Assembly (NCBI GenBank): GCA_963693305.1
Contig: OY855915.1
Location: forward strand, 12,471,840 to 12,535,839
Direction of reading: 5' to 3'
From: Meandrina meandrites
Lineage: Eukaryota; Cnidaria; Anthozoa; Scleractinia; Meandrinidae
Length of the DNA stretch: 64,000 nucleotides
The notes beneath the pieces are model-generated. The model worked only from the letters and a program-made list of their open reading frames with translations. It did no database searches and was not told the origin of the DNA. Within the stretch, counting starts at the first letter, position 1; the number at the start of each line of letters is the position of its first letter. Below are positions 53,501 through 62,500 of this stretch, piece by piece. Position numbers and translations under genes: made by a program.

Positions 53501-56500
53501 ATGACAGTTAACACAATCTGTAACATACAAATAGTCACAAGCCAATTTTTGTTGCTATTTTTTTACAAGAAGCCATTTTATTATATAAACTGCAGTGGTA
53601 TAGCGAGTGGTAGCAAATCGAGAAAAATGGTATCCCACATGTGTGGATAAAAATGATATCCACACATGTGTGATATCATTTTTGACCAATCAGCTTGCAG
53701 AGTTTGCCATGTTCCAATGCTGAATGAGCCAAAGTAAATCGATATTAAGTCGAAAAATCTTCGGATCTTCCTCGGCAATCTTCGGCAATCTTCGGCAATC
53801 TTCGGAAAACTTCGGAAATTCTCGGAAAATGTTCGGAAACATTCGTACAACCTTCGGACAACATTTTGAAAATTTTCGGAAATCTTCGGAAATGGTCGGA
53901 AATCTTCGGAAAATCGTCAAAAACATCGTAATTAGTGTTCAAATCCGATATCTCACTCGTTCGCTGCGCTCACTCGTGAGCTATCGATTTGAACACTCGA
54001 AGATAAATTTCATATCTCCAAGAAACCATGTATTATCCTATATATATTGGATCATCATATAAGAAATTATTGGAATATGTATGTTCGAATGTATGTTGAA
54101 TAGCATTGTCAATACCAAACTATGATGTACAGAATAATCATTCTTTAATTTACATATTCATTTTACTGTTTCCAGATAATTATACTCACAATTAATGCCA
54201 ATTTTATTTTTCATGCCACAAATGAATACTATTTTAAAGAGAAAAACCAGAACATAATAAAATAAAGCTACTGTTAAGTTCCAAAAGTAACAGCCTCAAT
54301 ACTTTTGGGACAAGTAGCCTTTGTTGGGGCTCCCTTCTTTTAGAGCCCAGCGTATTTCTCCCATCAGGATAGACATTATAAGTCAAGTCTAGTTTTAGGG
54401 AATCAACTTATTTAACAAATAAAGTTGGTACGAGTCTGAAATAAAAGACAGAAATCTGTACAGTTGTTCACAAAATGAGACGAAATTAATCGGTTTAATT
54501 TCATATTACTGCCACATGGGTGGGCTCCACATGCAAAAATTATGTTGTTATTGTTCAGGGCAAGTTGTTTGAGTTTTTCCCATGATACTTTTCTAAGACC
54601 TCTTACCCACAGTGTGAAGAATCGTCTTGCAGTGCATCCAGAGATTTCAATTTTAATTTGAAGAAATGTTGCCATAATTAAATGCAAATCGGTGGAAATT
54701 ATATGGGTTTTGTTTAAAATAGCACAACATGAACTGGCGAAGCACATAGCTGGTTTTCTTAAATTTGAAAAATTGTTTTTAACAACTTTAGCAAACTACC
54801 AAACATCTATAAGGCTAGTAAACATTTTATCTGCTGTACCTTCAAATCTTCAATGAATGGAGGAACACTCCACTGTGTAGCTGGGTTACTCACATGCTGA
54901 TAGTACGCCTAGTAAAGATTTATGTTGATTTTTTATTATTTCATAAAAGACCATTGTATATGTAGGCACCGCAGTTACAAAAGAAAGCTCGAAGAAAAAA
55001 AAGAAGCTGCAGCAAATGAACAGATCAGAATTCGAACCCTTGACCTCTGTGAATACAAGAATAAGATATGAAAGTGACCAGTTGTATGAAATATTTGAAC
55101 TGTGGTTGAAAAAATGATAATGAAAGTCAAAAAATATGATCTTTTGTGTGTTACAATTTTCACCCACAGTTCAAATACATACTCAGTCAGTAGAACACAA
55201 CACCAGGATCATGATCCCAGAGGCCATGGGTTCCAATCCTATTCCAGCCTGAATTGTTTTCAGGCTACTTTTGCAACTGCTAAACTTGCATGCATGACCT
55301 CTTTCACTCACAGTTCAAATATGTTCTGTTTGTGGTCTGTTCATGGATTTTGAGAGATGAACAGACCACAAACAGAACGACTTAATTTAACTAACAATAT
55401 ACAGATCAAAACTGACCAATTACTGTTGACAAACTTAACATAAGTCTTACAGCCAATAACATCACATACAGCTAAACTGACCAATCAGCTTCAACAGACC
55501 AGACTTATAACATCATCGACTGACAACAACTTTTCACCTGACTCTGAAGATGCATGACTTCCACACAGGTTGTCGAAACATCAGTCACCAACAACAGTTC
55601 TTTTCAGAACTAACTCTCACCTGGACGATAACACTATACAAACTACTGATACTCCTGGGTTCAAACCATTTACTAATTGCAACAATAAATAGATTGGAAA
55701 CACCTACATATGGTCCAAGAATAAACACAAAGACAGAGCTTCTTTATTCGTATAATTAAAAAAGTGTAAAACCGTTTTTCACATCACTGACCTGCTCAGC
55801 TGGGTAAACATGCTTTTCCATAAATGTCTTCATCTTGTTATATAACATTTTAGCTTTCTGAGATGGTTGGAAGATGGAGGTGTTACTAGATTCGTTTAGA
55901 TTACTAATAAGGCTTTTCCTAAAAAAAACATAATAAAAGAAATTAATTTACAGATGTCTGACAAAAAAATTATAGACAATTTTGCTACATTTTTATAAAT
56001 TTAGAAGTTTGCCACGTTTTTTCAGTTTGCAGAGAAAGCTGTAATTTCTGTTGATACAAGCATTAGACGAGCTAAAAATGTTTCTTTTGTCAATATGACC
56101 AAAAATGTAAAAAGGTTCAGCAATAACTTTCCCATCTTTATTTAACACTAAACAGTAGCTATCAACCTTGCTGATCCTAGCAGTATGCAGGACAAGGGTC
56201 ACATCGACCTTAGTATATAGTATATAAATCTCTTGATAGGCTGGCCTCGGAATATATTACCAATATGTTTAGTTATAAAATATAAATCTACGTACTAGTA
56301 GCACACGTTCTCGTTTAATCCCTTGTGTACTACCAGGGCTTGACAAAAGTCCCGTCCGGTCATCCAGGACAAGTAGTTTTCGAGGCCGGGCAAGTAACTT
56401 TTCACGGGCAAGTGCTCGTGCAAAACCCTCCATCAACTAAATTAATGACAAATAATCAAAACTACAGACAGCGTAAAACAATTGTTTCGCAATGCTCAAG

Positions 56501-59500
56501 CTATGAAAAATGTCAATCGTTTGTAAGTCACGGAAGCGATTAAAATGACTACACATCTTTAAATATTATGTTTCTTACTGAAGTGCATTGAAGCGTGATC
56601 CCTGACGGCTAAAATTCTACCATGTTTGTTCAAGCGTCAAGTATTGCGAGTTGGTCGGCACTGAACAAACTCCAATTTTTCTTCGCATCCGTTCCGTCGG
56701 GTAATAGGAATACAAAACTTTAATTTGAATGAACGGAAAGCTGCTGCTGCAGTTCAACATTTACTTTCAGTAACAGTTGTACTTTGTATATTGCATCTGC
56801 CGAAACCGAAACCTGAAGTCGGAGCTGTCAAAGCATGAGCTTTTTCCGAAAAAAGCTGAAAAAAAAAATCTTCCAAAATGTTTTAAAAAAGCGTTACTGT
56901 TCCAGTTCGAAGGTCTGCACTGTGAATGTATAAGCTTGAGCTTGGGTTTTATTTTATGCTTTTAAGTCTCAGGGAAGACGACCACCTGGTTGCCTAGCAT
57001 GTGACTAAAATCTGACCTTATCAAATTTCTTTCTACAAATGAACAGTCTGAGAATTTTGCACGAACACAGTGTAAACAACTAGGCCAAAGCTTTTGATCA
57101 GCAAAATAAAATTTCATTGAACCTCCCAAAAATAAACAAAACCAAGTTCTTTTCATTTGTACAAACATCAAAAATAAAATCTTCATAAAATGACCACCAC
57201 TGATGAGAAACCAGTTTAGTGTCTTCCAATGCCAAAAATAAACATTCCGCCATGCAGTCTCACAACACGCGGGAAAAAAATACGCGAAAAAGAAAACCAC
57301 TTCAGTCACTTCAATTGTTATGTTTATAAGGAAAACGTTCAAACAAAGTAAAGCAATCAAAAAACATTTAATTGTGAGATCCAGTCATCCGAGGATTATG
57401 AATTTTTAATGAGCTTATTTCTTACTTTTATTAACCACGCGGCCATGGGCCGAGCGCGGTTCTTGCTCTGCACAGGATTTTTTTTTCTTTTTGTCGGTGA
57501 CCAGACGCAAACCTCCACTCGGCCAAATCGTGATTGGGGCTTTGAAATCACACAACCTATGATGTTTCTTCGCCAAAAGCTGTTGAAACATTAATGTACC
57601 GAAAATGTTGCGGATATTGTTTTCTTTATTGTGTAAAAAGTATATTTTCTTTTGGTTTTATCGAAGCGTTCGATTCAAAGCGAATGTTGAATACACTGAA
57701 AAAAGGTATTACATAAGCCATGGAGTGCGCTGATGTTGCAGGTTTCACTTTCGTTACGTGACAAATAACAATGCATTTCATTTGCATGTTTATGTCGGCA
57801 GAAGCGACGGTCATTAATTTAATTTGTTTCCTCTTCTGCGAGTATTTCTTGTGGGTTTAGGCAATCGAAGTGAATTCTTTGGCTATTTCCTTGAAGTGAG
57901 TTCAAATATTTGAAAGGAAATGAAATATTTGCTTAAGTAAACAATTGAGCGTGGCCAAACGTGCAGGGGTTACGTCATTAGAAGGGAAAAACCCCCAAGC
58001 TAAAGATAGCCGGGGAAAACGTAAAGCTCGAATTGTGTGACTAACGTGACTACTTTGCTAGTCCTTTACTCATAATGCAAACATATTAAATTTAACCGTG
58101 ACTTTTGAGAAAGAAAGCTGTTAATTAGCCAAAAATATAAGCGCGGTTTTAAGTTGCTATAGCAACTTCTTGTTTATTTTTTTGATGCGGGCAAGTGGGA
58201 AATCGGCTTGGGCAAGCAAGTTTTGAGACTTGCTTGCCCGAAGGGCAAGGTGGAATTCAAGTTTTTGTTGAGCCCTGAGTCTACATATGGCCTGCACTCT
58301 CTATCTTACTATGGAAGTCAACTATTGAACTCCCTCCCCAATACCACCACGTCACTGCTTACAGTAAATTGCAACTTTCAAATTGACTATTCGTGATTAA
58401 TTTTAGACCTGCACTGCTGTCCCTTTGATTTTGAGTTTGATACCACTGCTGTTAGTAATTACGCAATTGTACATATTGTAATGTTATATACTTATTTTGT
58501 TATGCCATATTCCACTATTTTATTTATTCATTTATTTATTTTCTCAAAGATATTAGCAATCTTGCTACTTGTGACAATGTTATGTTATGCATGATTTGCA
58601 TGATTAGTACCAGGCCCTGGGCACGAGTTTCTTAAGGCCCGTATGTCGCTTGCGTCATCACTGTACACTCGACAGAGACTTGATTAAATAGTGTTGTGTT
58701 TATCTGGATGAGCAACTTCTGCATCCTTTATCATTGGAGTTGTTTCTTTGGACAACGTTACACTACTTTAAATTCGAGGTGAAATAAAGGTTATTGTATT
58801 GTTAGTATTGTATATTGTACAAATGAGCCTAGTAAATGGCCTCGAGCTTGCTCAGCATCAGTCTTTCCGGAGCCTAGTGGATATAGAGTGCCTGCCCTGT
58901 GTTTGGGAGATCATGGTTTGATTCCTGTTAGCGACTCACATTTTTTCGTTTTCTTCCATTTGTGACATGATGAACATAATATCTTTCTTATTTCATCACC
59001 AAGATCAAAAATTTGTTATTTTTATTTCTTTGTCAAGAACTGGAAATGTTGCAAAGTTGTGGTAGTATAACATATGCAATTATAACCCAACGATTAATTT
59101 TGCGAGTGCTCATTGGACAAAACACATCACATGGTACAAATCAGACGATGGGTAACAGGCAATATACCCCGTACAATTTGATATCCGTCAACCAATTTAA
59201 TTTATAGACAAGTGCAAAACAAACGAACAAAGTCACACTTTTAAGGTCCAACTTGTTGTCACTGTTGAAGTAATGGAGAACAAAGTCACGTGGCCAACGA
59301 TCTCAGAAAAAATCGCAAATGTTTTTGACATCATACTTGCCATGTCATAGAATCTCTGCTGCAATGACCTGGTAGAATTGGAAATTAAACAAGACTTCCC
59401 TGCAAGGTGATGTTTGATTGAGGTTTTACCATGGACACTCGATCAGTGCTTTAAATATTGACCAGTTATGCTCATGTGTGCATCTCGCATGTAATCAATC

Positions 59501-62500
59501 AAACTTCACTTTACAGCTATAAGTCTCATTTTACTTCCAATTCTAATGGGTCCTGGTTTCATACAATCACATGGCATATGAACTTATTCATAACAACCTT
59601 TGTACCCGGCCAGTAACTACAACATACAATCACTTGCACTTACTGGTCTTGCAGGGCCAACTTTAATCCCACTGATGCCAAGGGCTCCACATAAGTTCTA
59701 AACAAAGTTGCATTTTCTGCACTAGCATTTCCTTGAAGAGCTCTTGCATAGATACCCTGCATGCAATCAGTCAATCAATGAGTTCTTAATTTTTGTATCA
59801 TGAAGGTTAATCTGTAGGTCCAAAAGAGACATGTCAACTATTTCATACTACCCTCCCCATATATTGCTGGTTGATTAAAAACTGGGACAACAGGGCAGCC
59901 ATGCTTGCCTCCGCTAAAAAACACAAACAGGAGTTTCATAACCAAGCATGACTATCAACTTTTTCAACCGTACATCACCATCAAATCAAATCTTGTTTAG
60001 TTCACAAAATACAGATCTGCATGAACCATTTCTGACCCATTTGTTCACAGTCTTGGTTCACATGTCATCATTGCGGAAAGGTATACAGTCAATTAACTCC
60101 TGATAACTAGAACCTTCAAGGGAAGTCAAAAAATGTTCGAGTTATCGAGGATAAAATAAGTAAAAAAAAGGCCTTGAAAAAAGGTTCGAGTTATCGAGGT
60201 TCAACTGTCTTTAAGACATGTGGTCACTGGTAGTGAATATTAACCACAATGGTACAAATAAAAGGCACTCACGGGAGTGCACATTCTTATAGCTAAATGT
60301 TTTGTCGGCCACAATTTTAAAGACTTCCAAATATTTTTTATTTCACCTCTATTTAACGGTCACCTATTACGATTAGAAATATGCAATCTTTGACACCACA
60401 ATTAGCATAGTAAGACTACTGATGCAAGGGCGCTTACATTACGAACAATATTACAGTATAAAATCTAATAGCCAGACCAAAAGCATTCGAAAGCAGAGGG
60501 AAGGTTGCAATCGCAGACAGCTGTTTTGTCCTTTTTCGGACTCATCAGCACGGTGTAGGAATAACGCCAGCTCGAAGGCCAGCACAAATAAATTGCAATA
60601 ATCTCTTGTAGATCCTATGTAAGCAGCATTGTTGTTTGCGGTCCCTTGCTGTTTCAAGTTGGAAAAACATTGGGCTTTAAGTGTTGAACATTTTGTATCT
60701 ATACCCTGTTTGTTAATTTTAAATCCACCTTCTGGTATCTGAGAGTAACTACAATCCAAATTTTCCCAGGGTAGCATGTCTTGAGACTCCCCCCCCCCCC
60801 CCCCCCCCACCCCCAAGGCCCTTTAAACCCCCCACTCAAAATCTTGCTGCGCGAGCCCTGTCTTACAGATGAAATTGGCTTAGAAAAAGCTGTTTTTTGG
60901 CACCACAAAGAGTTTTCACGGCTACTCTTGTCCAATTATCATAATGTCTTGCAGTCTAAAAGCTCGGAGAGAAAAGTCACTCACAAAAGTCTTTTTGTCG
61001 AAATATACCTCTTTCAAACAACAACAAAAATTCACTCATATAGATGACAAATGTCACACTAATTGAAGATTTGCATATTTGTGAGCTGCCTTAGTTCAGT
61101 TCCACATGGTCAATTCATCGTGTATGATTAAAAAATTTAACACCCTTGAAAGTCATTTCTCTACAAAGTGCTTCACAGATCAAATCAAGAAAAGTTTCTC
61201 AAAGCACAAAATAGCCTGAATTTTTTTTCCCATGTTTGTTTTAAATTTTGCCTTGAAAATTAAATGCAAGAGCAAGTTTTTGCATATTTTATTGCACAGG
61301 AATTATAAACAGCAGTGTGAATTTATCTATATTTACAAAACCAAGCTGGCACATTTGTGATGAAAATGACGTTTCAGTCTCTGGAATTACTTGTCATGAC
61401 CATTTTGATGAAGAGAGGTCTCTTGGGAAGCATTACCAAAGTTCTGGTCAGAAAAATTTCATCAGAAAGTGGAAGCTCTCGAAAATCTAATTCTCCTTGA
61501 TCTTACATGAATATTTGCCCAAGGAAAGCATGTTGCAAACATAGCTTTATTGTTTTGCATGCAACTGATAGAAAGAAATATTGACTGCAGGTTTGCAAAC
61601 CTCTTGGGGCCCAAGGGCAAACAACTGTCACAAAAATACATCAGACTGTTGCATCTGTGTCCTGTTGGCAGTACTTTATAATTGGCTTTTCAAGAAAAAG
61701 TCACTTACATACTTTCTTACTTATGCACCCATTGACAAAGAGGGCACTGGCTTATAAGTGACCACAAAATTAAAAGAAAGAAAAGCTTGAATTTTCATCT
61801 GACTTATTTGTGACCATCAGTGAGGAAAATTGTGATGTGCAATCTATCAGAGAAAAACTCATTGTTGAAATAAGATATTTGAAAATCTAATCGAGAAATT
61901 TCCAGACAGGTCTTTTACCATAGGAATAAAGATGATGGATGGCAAGAAAGTAACAGAAGCAACTGCAAACCTTCAGAGTGGCTTGTGTATACAGGCTGTA
62001 GTGCTTACTTCCTTATAGTTTCTATGTTCTTGCAGATACATGTCAGATTTGGAACAAACATTATTTTGATAAAATGGTGCAGCAGTTATCCAAGAGGTTT
62101 TTTGGTTATTGAAAAGTTTAACTTTACCTGGGCTATAGCTGCCATTCTAAAGAATGACAGAGCAAGGTAAAAGTTCCAGTGGTGAATTGGTGAATTAACA
62201 AGTCCACTTGCTCTGCAGTAAGTAGAAATGAACTCTTCTTCTGATGGGATTCCAGCTTCTAAACTCCCTGGTAAGTGGGACAAGTTGTTTAATGTTGCTA
62301 TGCAAATTAAAAATTGGCCTAATAGACCCTAACCACCAAATCTATCTTCTCCCGGCGTGCCCAATCAATGAAATTCGATAATCAATAAAATCGATTGTAA
62401 TCGATAATAATCGATAGTAATTAATCAATTGATATCGGAAATCGATGAAAATCGAAGATCGAAAGAGTTGTGAGTATCGATTTTCATCGATTTTGATCAA

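Noticed and set aside
55560..55600. Hammerhead-ribozyme-like GTCGAAAC...CAGTC near a Penelope-like terminus
   Set aside because: Penelope-like elements can carry hammerheads, but the required CUGAUGA core is not present (CTGAAGATG here; CTGATG-T on the other strand).
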